A DNA stretch of 64,000 bases from Alphaproteobacteria bacterium (lineage in GTDB: Bacteria > Pseudomonadota > Alphaproteobacteria > Bin95). The notes beneath the pieces were generated by a model. It did not search any database. It was not told the origin of the DNA and saw only the letters and a list, made by a program, of their open reading frames with translations. The stretch covers positions 16,905 through 80,904 of the forward strand of contig JAJECF010000048.1 in the NCBI GenBank assembly GCA_022822125.1. The letters run 5' to 3'. Made by a program: the position numbers and the translations under genes. This document shows, piece after piece, positions 49,940-58,548 of the stretch; the first letter of the stretch is position 1, and every line of letters starts with the position of its first letter.

Positions 49940-50661
49940 GGCGTGGCGCCGCGCGCGGCCGCCACGAAGGCCTCGACGATGCGCGCGTCGCCGGGGTCGA
50001 TATGGAACTCCGGATGCCACTGCACGCCGAGGCAGAAGCGGTAGCCCGGCGCCTCGATGCCCTCGATCACGCCGTCCGGCGCGCGCGCATTGACGGTGAC
50101 GCCCGGCGGCTCGTCCGCCGCGGCCTGGTGGTGGGCGCTGTTGACGCGGAGCGGGCCCGCCCCGACGATCCCGGCCAGCCTCGTGCCCGGCTCGACGGCG
50201 ACCTCGTGGCCGGGTTCGGTGCGCGGGTTCGGCTGCTCATGGGCGAGTGCGCCCGGCACCTCGTCCGGAATATGCTGGATCAGCCGCCCGCCCAGCGCCA
50301 CATGCAGCAATTGCTGGCCGCCGCAAATGCCGAGCAGCGGCATGTCGCGAGCGAGCGCGCCCCGGACCATGGCGAGTTCAAAATCCGTGCGGCCGGGCTT
50401 CAGGGACACGGTTTCGTGCCGCTCCGCAGCGCCGAACAGCGCCGGATCGACATCGAACGCCCCGCCCGTGACCATGAGGCCGTCTATGCGGTCCAGATAG
50501 GCCTCGGCATGGCTCGTCTCGTGCGGCAGCAGCAGTGGGATGCCGCCCGCCGCGCTCACCGCGCCCGCATAGTTGCAGCGCAGCGCATACCACGGCAGGC
50601 TGGAATAACCGCCGGCGGGTTCCCGGTCGGTGGTGAGGCCGATGACTGGAAGATGCGTCAT
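49936..50661 (-). CDS. Gamma-glutamyl-gamma-aminobutyrate hydrolase-like (PuuD, class-I glutamine amidotransferase)
   Basis: A 241-residue peptidase C26 protein. The catalytic Cys sits in GICGGQQ and the His in VQWHPEFH, with a downstream Glu. PuuD in E. coli splits gamma-glutamyl-GABA in putrescine breakdown. Start at 50661 (MTHLPVIGLTTDRE) overlaps the start of the divergent tadA by 2 bp, so the two genes must share a compact promoter. An alternative start at 50670 exists. Confidence 0.87.
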   Translation of the reverse strand: MTHLPVIGLTTDREPAGGYSSLPWYALRCNYAGAVSAAGGIPLLLPHETSHAEAYLDRIDGLMVTGGAFDVDPALFGAAERHETVSLKPGRTDFELAMVRGALARDMPLLGICGGQQLLHVALGGRLIQHIPDEVPGALAHEQPNPRTEPGHEVAVEPGTRLAGIVGAGPLRVNSAHHQAAADEPPGVTVNARAPDGVIEGIEAPGYRFCLGVQWHPEFHIDPGDARIVEAFVAAARGATP

Positions 50662-51127
50662 GGCGCCCATCTACACGCTTCGCCGGGCAATGCAACGGGC
50701 GCTTGCGCTGGCTGAGGCGGCCGCAACGCGCACGCCCGCCGATGCGCCGGTGGGCGCGGTGCTGCTGGACGCGGACGGAGCGGTGCTGGCGGAGGCGCAT
50801 AACGAGGTCGAGGCGGCTGTGGACCCGACGGCCCATGCGGAGATCCTGGCGCTGCGGCGCGGGGCCGGGGCGCTCGGCCGGCCGCGTCTCGACGGCTGCA
50901 CGCTGGTCGTCACGCTCGAGCCCTGCGCGATGTGCGCGCAGGCGGCGGCGCATGCCCGGATCGCGCGGCTGGTCTTCGGCGCCTGGGACCCGAAGGGCGG
51001 CGGCGTGGACCACGGCGCGCGCATCTTCGACCGCGAGACCTGCACCCACCGCCCGGAAGTGGTGGGCGGCCTGATGGAAGAGGAGGCCGCCGCCCTGCTG
51101 ACGGCGTTCTTCCGGGAGCGGCGGTAG
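50660..51127 (+). CDS. tadA: tRNA adenosine deaminase
   Basis: Deaminates A34 in tRNA-Arg(ACG) to inosine. A 155-residue zinc-deaminase with HAE in PTAHAEILALRRG and PCAMC in LEPCAMCAQAA. The ATG at 50660 (MAPIYTLRRAMQRAL) is taken. The ATG at 50690 (MQRALALAE) would fit the family start better and avoid overlap with the divergent gene. It is the only TadA-like gene in the window. Confidence 0.9.
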   Translation: MAPIYTLRRAMQRALALAEAAATRTPADAPVGAVLLDADGAVLAEAHNEVEAAVDPTAHAEILALRRGAGALGRPRLDGCTLVVTLEPCAMCAQAAAHARIARLVFGAWDPKGGGVDHGARIFDRETCTHRPEVVGGLMEEEAAALLTAFFRERR

Positions 51128-51189
51128 GGACACTTGACGGGGTTCGGGCGCCGTTCCATAAGGGCGGCGATGCCGGCTCCGCGCCGGCT

Positions 51190-51243
51190 CCGCGGGATTT
51201 GATCGGGCAGCTTGCAGCCGCGTCACCAAGTGCTAAAGCGCCA
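51190..51243 (+). promoter_or_regulatory. SAM-II riboswitch upstream of metZ
   Basis: The sequence GATTTGATCGGG...CTTGCAGCCGCGTCACC...AAGTGCTAAAGCG matches the SAM-II consensus. Helix P1 can form between CGCGG (51191-51195) and CCGCG (51218-51222). The pseudoknot arm CTTG (51211-51214) can pair with CAAG (51227-51230). The invariant GCTAAA (51232-51237) closes the motif. SAM-II is known upstream of met genes in alphaproteobacteria and represses translation when S-adenosylmethionine binds. GGGAGG at 51245-51250 lies right behind it. Confidence 0.88.
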
Positions 51244-51293
51244 CGGGAGGCATTTCCGTGGGCCCGCCAACCGGCAACCCAGGGAGACGCTCA

Positions 51294-52514
51294 ATGCCCC
51301 GATTGCCAGACCCGCTCCATGCGGACACGACCGCCGTCCATGGCGGCATTCAGCGCAGCCAGTTCGAGGAAACCGCCGAGGCGCTCTACCTCACCTCGGG
51401 CTATGTCTACGGCTCCGCCGAGGAGGCGGCCGAAGCCTTCGACGGCGAGCGGGACCGCTATATCTACAGCCGCTACGGCAACCCCACCGTGCAGATGTTC
51501 ATAGACCGTCTCTCGGCCATCGAGGGCGCGGAGGCGGGCGCGGCGACGGCAAGCGGCATGTCGGCCGTGTTCACCGCGCTGCTCGGCCTCTTGCGCAAGG
51601 GCGACCGGCTGGTCGGCTCGCGGGCGCTGTTCGGCTCCTGCGCGCATATATGCACCCATATCCTGCCGCGCTACGGCATCGAAACGGAGCTTATCGACGG
51701 CAACGACCTCGCAGCCTGGGAGCGGGCGCTCTCGAAGCCGGCGAAAGCGGTGTTCCTGGAGACGCCGACCAATCCGCAGCTCGACATCATCGACCTGAAG
51801 GCGGTCTCACAGCTTGCGCACGCCGCCGGCGCCAGGGTCGTGATCGACAATGTGTTCGCCACGCCGCTCCTGCAGAAACCGCTGGAGCTCGGCGCCGATG
51901 TCATCGTCTATTCCGCCACCAAGCATATCGACGGGCAGGGACGCTGCCTCGGCGGGGCGATCCTCGGCTCGCGGCAATTCTGCGACGAGGACCTTCAGCC
52001 CTTCATCCGCCATACCGGCCCCAGCATGAGTCCGTTCAATGCCTGGGTGCTGCTCAAGGGGCTGGAAACGCTTGCGGTCCGGGTCGAGCGCCAGTGCCGC
52101 ACGGCGCTGGAGGTCGCGCGCTGGCTGGAAGGGCGGGCCGGAGTCAGGCGGGTCATCTACCCCTTCCTCGAGTCCCACCCGCAGGCGGCGCTCGCGCGGC
52201 GGCAGATGAGGGACGGCGGGACCGTCGTCACTTTCGAGATCGAGGGCGGCCGGCGCGAGGCCTTTGCGCTGCTGAATGCGCTGCGGCTCATCCCGATCTC
52301 CAACAATCTGGGCGACACGAAGAGTCTCGTCACCCATCCGGCCTCGACCACCCACCACCGGATCGGGGCGGAGGGCCGCGCCGCCGTCGGCATCGGCGAG
52401 GACATGATCCGCCTCTCCATCGGCCTGGAGCATGGGCAAGACCTGGTCCGCGACCTCGACCGCGCCATCGCCGCCGCAGGGTTGGGGACGGGCCGCTGCA
52501 GCAGGGTGGCGTAG
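51294..52514 (+). CDS. metZ: O-succinylhomoserine sulfhydrylase
   Basis: A 406-residue PLP enzyme of the cystathionine gamma-synthase family that makes homocysteine from O-succinylhomoserine and sulfide. The PLP-lysine lies in YSATKHIDGQGRCLGG, and the N-terminal SQFEETAEALYLTSGYVY segment identifies MetZ. The ATG at 51294 has GGGAGA 7 bp before it. An in-frame GTG at 51258 has GGGAGG 7 bp before it and lies closer to the riboswitch, so it may be the true or alternative start. Confidence 0.93.
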   Translation: MPRLPDPLHADTTAVHGGIQRSQFEETAEALYLTSGYVYGSAEEAAEAFDGERDRYIYSRYGNPTVQMFIDRLSAIEGAEAGAATASGMSAVFTALLGLLRKGDRLVGSRALFGSCAHICTHILPRYGIETELIDGNDLAAWERALSKPAKAVFLETPTNPQLDIIDLKAVSQLAHAAGARVVIDNVFATPLLQKPLELGADVIVYSATKHIDGQGRCLGGAILGSRQFCDEDLQPFIRHTGPSMSPFNAWVLLKGLETLAVRVERQCRTALEVARWLEGRAGVRRVIYPFLESHPQAALARRQMRDGGTVVTFEIEGGRREAFALLNALRLIPISNNLGDTKSLVTHPASTTHHRIGAEGRAAVGIGEDMIRLSIGLEHGQDLVRDLDRAIAAAGLGTGRCSRVA

Positions 52515-52519
52515 GAGCT

Positions 52520-53545
52520 CTACTGCTGCCGCGCCTTCACGGCCGCGCCGGCGTCCCAGGCGTCGACATGACGGAGCATGAGGGGGGAGAAGGCGAAGGC
52601 GATCCGGTCGGGCGCGGCGGCGTGCGCATGGACGCCGTCGGCGGCGAGCGCCCGGGCCAGATTCTCCGCATGCGCGCGCTCCAGCATGACATGCGCGCCC
52701 CGGCTTGCGGGAGGCAGCGGGTCCGGTTCGCCGAGCGCGCCGAGGAACAGCGACGCCAGCGTGCGCGCCTTCCAGCCGACCGCCTCGATATCGACGCCCG
52801 CAAACATGTCGAGTGCGCCGTCCAGCGCGGCGAGCGCCAGCGCGGAAGGCGCGGGCAGCGCCTCCAGGGCGGCGCCGAGCACGCCGGTCGCATGCGCCCA
52901 GGCCGGCGCGCCGGGCCCGCCGCAGAGGAAACCGCAGCCCTGCCCGAACGCCGCGTCCACGCCTGCCCGCTCCAGCGCCGCGGGCAGGACGCCGGCGGTT
53001 TCCGAGAGGTCGAAGACGGCAAGTGCGCCCGCCTCGCGCGCTTGCCGGGCCAGCGCCTCGATATCGCGGAGCGCGCCCGTTTCCGGGTCGAGACGGCGGA
53101 GCAGCAGCAGCGTCCCGCCGTCGAGTTCGGTCTCGGGCGCCCGGGTTTCGACAACGGTCAGGCCTTGCGCGCCGAGCCGGGCCGGCGCGTCGGCGAACTC
53201 GCCGGGCGCGGCGAGGATGCGCCTGTGCCCGGATGCGGCGGCGGCCTCGACGAGCGCCTCCAGCGCCCCGGTTGCGTTTGCGGCGAAGCCGAGCGCCTGC
53301 GGCGGCGCGCCCAGAAGCGGCGCCAGCTTCTCCGCCGCCGCCCCGGCAAGGCGGCCGCCGTCCGAAAACTCCGCGCCCCACTCGATTCTGAGGAAGCTTG
53401 CAAGCCGCGCCTGCGCTTCGCGCGTCAGCGGCCCCCGCCGGTCGCTGTCCAGCCGGAGCGTTCCGGCAGGCAGCAGGAACCCCTCCCGCAGGCCGGCGAG
53501 CGGGTCGCCGGCGTCGAGCGAAAGGCAGTCCGCGCGCGTCGTCAT
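52520..53545 (-). CDS. Kynureninase-like protein lacking the PLP lysine
   Basis: A 341-residue protein of the class V aminotransferase/kynureninase fold. The N-terminal SLDAGDPLAGLREGFLLPAG and the later FGQGCGFLCGGPGAPAW match kynureninase, but the family motif GCTYKYLNGGPGAP is shortened to GCGFLCGGPGAP (203-214), so the Schiff-base lysine is missing. The N-terminal LDGNSLG loop is also altered (LDSDRRG). It is about 60 residues shorter than family members. A pseudoenzyme or a re-purposed fold is likely. It overlaps the hydrolase gene by 4 bp. Confidence 0.7.
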   Translation of the reverse strand: MTTRADCLSLDAGDPLAGLREGFLLPAGTLRLDSDRRGPLTREAQARLASFLRIEWGAEFSDGGRLAGAAAEKLAPLLGAPPQALGFAANATGALEALVEAAAASGHRRILAAPGEFADAPARLGAQGLTVVETRAPETELDGGTLLLLRRLDPETGALRDIEALARQAREAGALAVFDLSETAGVLPAALERAGVDAAFGQGCGFLCGGPGAPAWAHATGVLGAALEALPAPSALALAALDGALDMFAGVDIEAVGWKARTLASLFLGALGEPDPLPPASRGAHVMLERAHAENLARALAADGVHAHAAAPDRIAFAFSPLMLRHVDAWDAGAAVKARQQ

Positions 53546-54351
53546 CGGTCCCCGAACAGCAATTCCGCCGCCCTCTGCGTCATGCCTGCATTGTTGTGTC
53601 CTACCCCGGGCGCGGTGCGCAGCTCCCAGGCGAAGGGCGCGGGCAGGCGGCGCGCCATGTCCTGCCCCGCAGCGTAGAAATACCGGCCGCGGGCCAGGCG
53701 GTGCGGCCCCTGCGCCATCGCCTCGGGGGACTTCAGCAGCATGGGCGCGTCCGTCACCGTGTCGTTCTCGCCCAGCAGCACGACGAGCCGGACGGAAAAG
53801 GCGGCGGCGAGCGCCTCGTCGCCCATGCGGAAGCCGCTGAGGCCGTAGGGATAGCGCTCCTCCTCGCGCGGCACGGTGTAGGCGCCGGCATTGGCGGCGA
53901 CAGCGGCCTCGATGCGCGCGTCCGGCCGGAAGAGCGCCATGCGGTGGACGAACTGCCCGCCGGCGGAATGGCCGTAAAGATAGTAGCGCCGGGCCTCCGC
54001 GCCGCTCCAGGCGCAGGCGGCGTCGAAGGCGGTCTCGACCACGCCGAAGCTCCAGTCCGCTTCCGGCAGGAAGGCGCGCCGGTCCGGCGTGCGCATGTTG
54101 CCGACCTCGTATTCGCGCGGGCCCGGGAATTGCTCCCGGTCGAATTCGGGCGCTGCGACGAGCACGCGATGGCGCTCGGCATGCTCGGCCCAGACATCGC
54201 GGTAGTCGGCGGCGTTGCGTCGGTAGCCGTGCAGCGCGACGAGCACCGGGTCGGACGGCCGCCACGCCGCCGGCCGCCAGAGATGGGTGCGGACAGTGAC
54301 ATCTCCCTCGGTCGGACGGTGGTGCGGGACGGTGATCTCCGCCGCGCTCAC
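53542..54351 (-). CDS. Alpha/beta hydrolase (esterase/depolymerase-like)
   Basis: A 269-residue alpha/beta hydrolase. The nucleophile elbow GHSAGG is near residue 127, an Asp is in LGENDTVTD, and a late His is in GVGHNNAG, making a full catalytic triad. The LHGYRRNAADYRDVW loop resembles PHB-depolymerase/LpqC-type esterases. The substrate is unknown. Its 4-bp overlaps with the PhyH gene (upstream) and the kynureninase-like gene (downstream) show a co-translated operon. Confidence 0.82.
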   Translation of the reverse strand: MSAAEITVPHHRPTEGDVTVRTHLWRPAAWRPSDPVLVALHGYRRNAADYRDVWAEHAERHRVLVAAPEFDREQFPGPREYEVGNMRTPDRRAFLPEADWSFGVVETAFDAACAWSGAEARRYYLYGHSAGGQFVHRMALFRPDARIEAAVAANAGAYTVPREEERYPYGLSGFRMGDEALAAAFSVRLVVLLGENDTVTDAPMLLKSPEAMAQGPHRLARGRYFYAAGQDMARRLPAPFAWELRTAPGVGHNNAGMTQRAAELLFGDR

Positions 54352-55181
54352 CGCCTCGCCTCGGTGACGTCCGTGCCGGAATAGACCGCGCCCAGCATGC
54401 GCTGCATCGCCGCCGTGTGGGCCGCGCAGGCGGCCGGGTCGAGATCGCCTGCGGGCCGGGGTTCGAGCTCGAAATGCCCGTAGCGGTCCTCGCCGCGCAC
54501 CAGCGTCGCAGAGTCGTCCAGCTTAATCTGGCGCACATAGGTCGGGATGTAGCGGATCGCGAGGCCGATGCGCCGGTCCGCCACGCGGTTCGGCATCGAG
54601 CCGTGGACGAGCCGGATATGGTGGAGCGAGAACTCGCCCGCCCGGAGCGGCGCATCGACGGCCAGCGCCTCGTCCACCTCCATCTCGATCTCCTGGCCGC
54701 GCGTCAGCAGGTTGTCCTCGGCGTAGCTGTCGGTATGAGCCATCTGGTCGAGCTTGTGCGAGCCCGGCAGGAAGCGCATGGGCCCGCTCTCCAGCGGGGC
54801 GTCGGACAGCGCCACCCAGGCGGTGACGACATCGTGCGGATCGAGCCCCCAATAGGTCGAATCCTGGTGCCAGGAAACGAAGGCCGGGTCGTTCGCCTCC
54901 TTGATGAAGAAATTGGTCGTCCAGCAGAGCAGGTCCGGCCCCAGCAGGTCCTCCACCGCATCGAGGATGCGCGGGTGATGGACGATCTCGTCCGCCCAGC
55001 GGAACAGCAGATGGACCTTGTGGCGCATATTGGAGTGGATGACGTCGCCGGTTCCGGCTTCATAGGCCTCCAGCCCGTCGCGGTAGCGCCGCGCCTCGGC
55101 CGCGGAAAAGGCCCGCACCGGAAAGACATAGCCGTCGCGCACATAGGCCTCGATCTGGGCCCCGGTCAGCAATTTGCCCAT
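54348..55181 (-). CDS. Phytanoyl-CoA dioxygenase (PhyH) family protein
   Basis: A 277-residue Fe(II)/oxoglutarate-dependent oxygenase. The iron ligands are HQD in SWHQDSTYWGL (H-x-D) and the distal His in RLVHGSMPNR. The 2-oxoglutarate-binding Arg follows in VADRRIGLAIRYIP. ATG at 55181 (MGKLLTGAQ) has AAGGA before it. It starts a co-translated operon with the alpha/beta hydrolase and the kynureninase-like gene. Substrate is unknown. Confidence 0.88.
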   Translation of the reverse strand: MGKLLTGAQIEAYVRDGYVFPVRAFSAAEARRYRDGLEAYEAGTGDVIHSNMRHKVHLLFRWADEIVHHPRILDAVEDLLGPDLLCWTTNFFIKEANDPAFVSWHQDSTYWGLDPHDVVTAWVALSDAPLESGPMRFLPGSHKLDQMAHTDSYAEDNLLTRGQEIEMEVDEALAVDAPLRAGEFSLHHIRLVHGSMPNRVADRRIGLAIRYIPTYVRQIKLDDSATLVRGEDRYGHFELEPRPAGDLDPAACAAHTAAMQRMLGAVYSGTDVTEARR

Positions 55182-55204
55182 CGGTCTTTCCTTCTGCTGG
55201 CGGC

Positions 55205-55705
55205 TCAGTCGCCGGTAAGGCGCGGCGTGACGGGCCGCCAGACGCGGCCGCCGGGCGGCCTGTCGGGCCTGTCGGCGACGGCCCAGCCGCGCCACAAGAC
55301 AGTGCGGTCGAGGCCGGCGCCCCGGAGCCAGTCGAGGTCGAAGCCGGGGCAGTCCGCCGGCCCGTCGGCGGAATCGACCGTCACCAGAAAGGCGTCTTCC
55401 GGCACTTCCGGCAGCGTGTCGCGGCCGTCGAACAGGTTGCGCGACCAGTCAACGATGTCCGCCTGCCATTCGCCGAAACCGCCGCCGCCTGCGCCGCGAT
55501 AATTCGCCCGGTCGAAGAATTCCGGTCCCGGCACGGTGTGGACCGCGAGCCAGGGCGCGGGTTCGTCGTCGAGCGCGCGGAAGCGCTGCGAAGCCTCGAA
55601 GCCCGGCAGGGCCAGAAGCGAAGCGAGCTTCGGCCCGCTGTACCACGCGGACCAGGCCGCCTCGCGCGCCGGGTCCCCGAAGCCGCATTCCACCATGTAA
55701 AGCAT
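55205..55705 (-). CDS. Hypothetical protein (dimeric alpha-beta barrel-like)
   Basis: A 166-residue protein starting at the ATG at 55705 (MLYMVECGFGDP). The first part (YSGPKLASLLALPGFEASQRFRALDDEPAPW) resembles small EthD/DUF4286-type stress-responsive barrel proteins, judged from the fold-like pattern only. The function is unknown. It lies 23 bp upstream of the PhyH operon and likely belongs to it. Confidence 0.6.
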   Translation of the reverse strand: MLYMVECGFGDPAREAAWSAWYSGPKLASLLALPGFEASQRFRALDDEPAPWLAVHTVPGPEFFDRANYRGAGGGGFGEWQADIVDWSRNLFDGRDTLPEVPEDAFLVTVDSADGPADCPGFDLDWLRGAGLDRTVLWRGWAVADRPDRPPGGRVWRPVTPRLTGD

Positions 55706-55758
55706 GAAAGCGAGTATAGAAGCCGGCGGCGGGGAGCGGAAGCGGGGCCGAAGGCGGG

Positions 55759-56316
55759 ATGAACTGGAGCGACTACTACGCGAAGACGCGGGGCCGCCCA
55801 CCGCGCCCGACGCTTCTGGAGGCGCTGGCGCGCTTCGGTGGGCGGACCGGACTGGCGGTCGATCTCGGCATCGGCGGCGGGCGCGATGCGGTCGCACTGC
55901 TGGCGCGCGGATGGCATGTGACGGGCATCGACAGCGAGCCCGCCGTTCTGGCGCTGCCGCGCCACCCGCGGCTGACGATCCGGCAGGCGGCGTTCGAGAC
56001 CGCAGAATTGCCGCAGGCTGACCTTGTGAACGCCAGTTTCAGCCTGCCCTTCTGCCGCCCGGACGCCTTCCCGGCCTTCTGGAAACGCATCGCGGCGGCG
56101 CTGCATCCCGGCGGGCGCTTCGCCGGCCAGTTCTTCGGCCCCCGCGACGGCTGGTTCGGCAATCCGGGCATGGTCCACCTGCCGGAAGCCGAAATCCGCA
56201 GCCTCCTCGCCTCCTTCGACATCGAACGTTTCGACGAGGAGGAGGACGACGCCGAAACCCCGCGCGGCGCCATGAAGCACTGGCACATCTTCCACATCGT
56301 GGCGCGGAAGCGGTGA
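55759..56316 (+). CDS. Class I SAM-dependent methyltransferase
   Basis: A 185-residue methyltransferase. SAM-binding motif I AVDLGIGGGRDAVALLARG is near residue 33, with acidic VTGIDSE following. The layout (short, TehB-like) resembles tellurite-resistance or small-molecule methyltransferases. Substrate is unknown. It is divergent from the preceding hypothetical gene by about 50 bp. Its stop codon is followed directly by an in-frame antitoxin-like remnant. Confidence 0.85.
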   Translation: MNWSDYYAKTRGRPPRPTLLEALARFGGRTGLAVDLGIGGGRDAVALLARGWHVTGIDSEPAVLALPRHPRLTIRQAAFETAELPQADLVNASFSLPFCRPDAFPAFWKRIAAALHPGGRFAGQFFGPRDGWFGNPGMVHLPEAEIRSLLASFDIERFDEEEDDAETPRGAMKHWHIFHIVARKR

Positions 56317-56460
56317 AAAGCAGGGGCCGTTTGCGCCTGCGACGCCATCCTCGAATATCTGGACGATATGGAAGACCTTCACGTCGCCGAACGGCGTCTG
56401 GCCGATAACAGGGCTGACCGATCGCAATCCGTCCCGCTGGAGGACGTGATGAGGCGGTAA
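56317..56460 (+). pseudogene. RelB/RHH-type antitoxin remnant
   Basis: After the methyltransferase TGA the same frame continues with no start codon and reads AILEYLDDMEDLHVAERRLA... ending SVPLEDVMRR and a stop at 56460. That pattern matches the C-terminal tail of small antitoxins (DLxxAExRLAxxRxG...SLEDV). The N-terminal DNA-binding part and any toxin gene are missing, so this is a decayed module. Confidence 0.55.
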
Positions 56461-56506
56461 GTCCCGCTGCGACCGTCGGCCGGGCCGGCGTTCGTCCTTC
56501 TTGCCC

Positions 56507-57241
56507 CTACACCGCCTCCACAATCAGCACGAGGCCGGAGAGGCAGAGGAGGCCGGTGACGATGCGGTGGAAGAGGGCGGCGTCGATGCGGCGGTAGAGG
56601 CGGGCGCCCGTCCAGGCGGCGGCGAGCGCGACCGGCAGGCAGATCGCGGCGGCCTGCAGCGCGGCCAGGTCCATGGCGCCGGAGACGGCCATCGCCGCGG
56701 CGGCAAGCGCCAGCACGACGAGGTTGAAGGGTTGGTAAACGGCGCGCTGCGCATCGGCGCTGCCGCCTCTCAGCCTGAGCCAGATCACCGGCAGTGGGCC
56801 CGAGAGCCCGGCAAAGCCCCCAAGCGCGCCGCCGCCGAGCCCGACCGCCGCATCGGCCGCGCGCGAGGGCGGCGGCGCCGGCAGCCGCCGCGCCATCGAG
56901 AGCATCGTATAGCCCACGAGCAGCAGCCCGACGGCGAGCCGCAGCATGTCCGGCGAGACCACGGCAAGCGCCGCCACGCCCAGCGGCACGCCGACGATGC
57001 CGCCCAGCAGATAGGGCCCCGCCCGGCGGCGGTCGAAGGCATGGCGCACGAAGAGCGATGCCACCGCCTGCCCGCCGACGGAGACGAGTGCGACCAGCGG
57101 CGGCACGGTCCCCGGCTCCAGCGCGTGGAACCACACGCCGGCGGCCGCCAGCCCTGTGCCGAAACCGGCAAGGCCTGTCACGAAGCCGCCGGCAAGCGCC
57201 CCCAGCAGCAGGAAGGGAAGCGCGCCGCCGTCAATCCCCAT
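56507..57241 (-). CDS. TauE/SafE-family membrane permease
   Basis: A 244-residue membrane protein with about seven to eight hydrophobic helices and the TauE/SafE signature (LAGGFVTGLAGFGTGL near the N-terminus and LGGFAGLSGPLPVIWL in the middle). The family exports sulfite, sulfonates or organic anions. It lies 39 bp after the aminotransferase gene on the same strand. Confidence 0.88.
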   Translation of the reverse strand: MGIDGGALPFLLLGALAGGFVTGLAGFGTGLAAAGVWFHALEPGTVPPLVALVSVGGQAVASLFVRHAFDRRRAGPYLLGGIVGVPLGVAALAVVSPDMLRLAVGLLLVGYTMLSMARRLPAPPPSRAADAAVGLGGGALGGFAGLSGPLPVIWLRLRGGSADAQRAVYQPFNLVVLALAAAAMAVSGAMDLAALQAAAICLPVALAAAWTGARLYRRIDAALFHRIVTGLLCLSGLVLIVEAV

Positions 57242-57280
57242 GGGGAAGACCCGGCGGATCGCAGGACAAGGCGGGCGGCT

Positions 57281-58480
57281 TCAGGAGAGCTTCGCCATTG
57301 CGCGGGCGATGCGCCGGCCGGCCTCTTCCAGCCGGTCGAGCGGGGCCGCGTAGCTTACCCGGACATGGGGCGAGAGGCCGTAGGACGCGCCCTGCACCAC
57401 GGCGACATGGGCTTCCTCGACCAGATAATCGGTCACCGCCGTATCGTCCTCCAGCCGTTTGCCCGAGGGCGCGCGGGCACCAATGGCCGAGGCGACCGAG
57501 GGATAGACATACATCGCCCCTTCCGGCGCATGGCAGGGCAGGCCCGCCTCGTTCAGCGCGCCCACCATCAGATCGCGGCGCTCGCGCATGATCTGCCGGC
57601 GCTCCTCGACAATGTCCTTCGGCCCGTCCAGCGCCGCCAGCGCCGCGCGCTGTCCGACCGCATTGGGGCAGGAGACGAGCTGGCCCTGGAGCTTGCCCAT
57701 CTCTTGGACGATGTCGCGCGGCCCGCCGGCGAAACCGACGCGGAAGCCGGTCATCGAATAGGCCTTGGAGACGCCGTTGATGGTGAGCGTGCGGGAAAAC
57801 AGCTCCGGGACCGCATTGGCCATCGTGGCTAGCGGCGCGTCCGTGTAGAGCAGATGCTCATAGATGTCGTCCGCCATCACATGCACATGGGGATGGCGCG
57901 CCAGCACGGCGGCGAGCGCGCGCAGGTCCCCCTCTGAATAAGCGGCGCCCGAGGGGTTGGAGGGCGAGTTGAGCGAGAGCCATTTCGTCTTCGGGCCGAT
58001 GGAGGCTTCCAGGTCCTCGGGGAGCAGGCGGAAGCCGTTCTGCTGCGGGCAGGACACCGGCACCGGCACGCCGCCGGCCAGCCGCACGAGGTCCTCATAG
58101 GCGCCCCAGAAGGGCGCGGGCAGGATCACCTCGTCGCCCGGCGCGAGCGTCGCCAGGAAGGCGCAGGAGATGGCCGCCTTGGCGCCCGTCGTCGCCAGCA
58201 CCTCGTCGGCGGCGTAGTCCAGGCCGTTCTCGCGGCTGAACTTGCGCCGGATTGCTTCCTTGAACTCCGGGATGCCGTCGCGGTTGGTGTAGCCGACCAC
58301 GCCCGCCGCCATCGCCTTCTCCGCCGCTTTGCGCACATGGTCCGGCGGCGGGAAGTCGGGCTGCCCGATGGTGAGGTTGATGACGTCGATGCCGTCGGGC
58401 GCCCAGGCGCGGGCGCGCATGGCGGCGTTCTGGCTGGCGGAGGCCTTGAAGCGGCGCATCCTGGGCGCAATGATGGACAT
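57281..58480 (-). CDS. Class I aminotransferase (aspartate aminotransferase type)
   Basis: A 399-residue PLP-dependent aminotransferase. It begins MSIIAPRM at the ATG at 58480. The PLP-lysine lies in INGVSKAYSMTGFRVG, and NSPSNPSGAAY is the conserved substrate-side motif. Closest fit is the aspartate/aromatic type found in alphaproteobacteria (AatA-like), but specificity is not certain. It is divergent from the carbamoylase-like gene. Confidence 0.9.
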   Translation of the reverse strand: MSIIAPRMRRFKASASQNAAMRARAWAPDGIDVINLTIGQPDFPPPDHVRKAAEKAMAAGVVGYTNRDGIPEFKEAIRRKFSRENGLDYAADEVLATTGAKAAISCAFLATLAPGDEVILPAPFWGAYEDLVRLAGGVPVPVSCPQQNGFRLLPEDLEASIGPKTKWLSLNSPSNPSGAAYSEGDLRALAAVLARHPHVHVMADDIYEHLLYTDAPLATMANAVPELFSRTLTINGVSKAYSMTGFRVGFAGGPRDIVQEMGKLQGQLVSCPNAVGQRAALAALDGPKDIVEERRQIMRERRDLMVGALNEAGLPCHAPEGAMYVYPSVASAIGARAPSGKRLEDDTAVTDYLVEEAHVAVVQGASYGLSPHVRVSYAAPLDRLEEAGRRIARAMAKLS

Positions 58481-58548
58481 AGGAAAACCCGCCCCTCCCT
58501 GGGCCTTGCAACGGCGCGGGGTTATAGCACCGAAAGGAGCGCCGCCCC

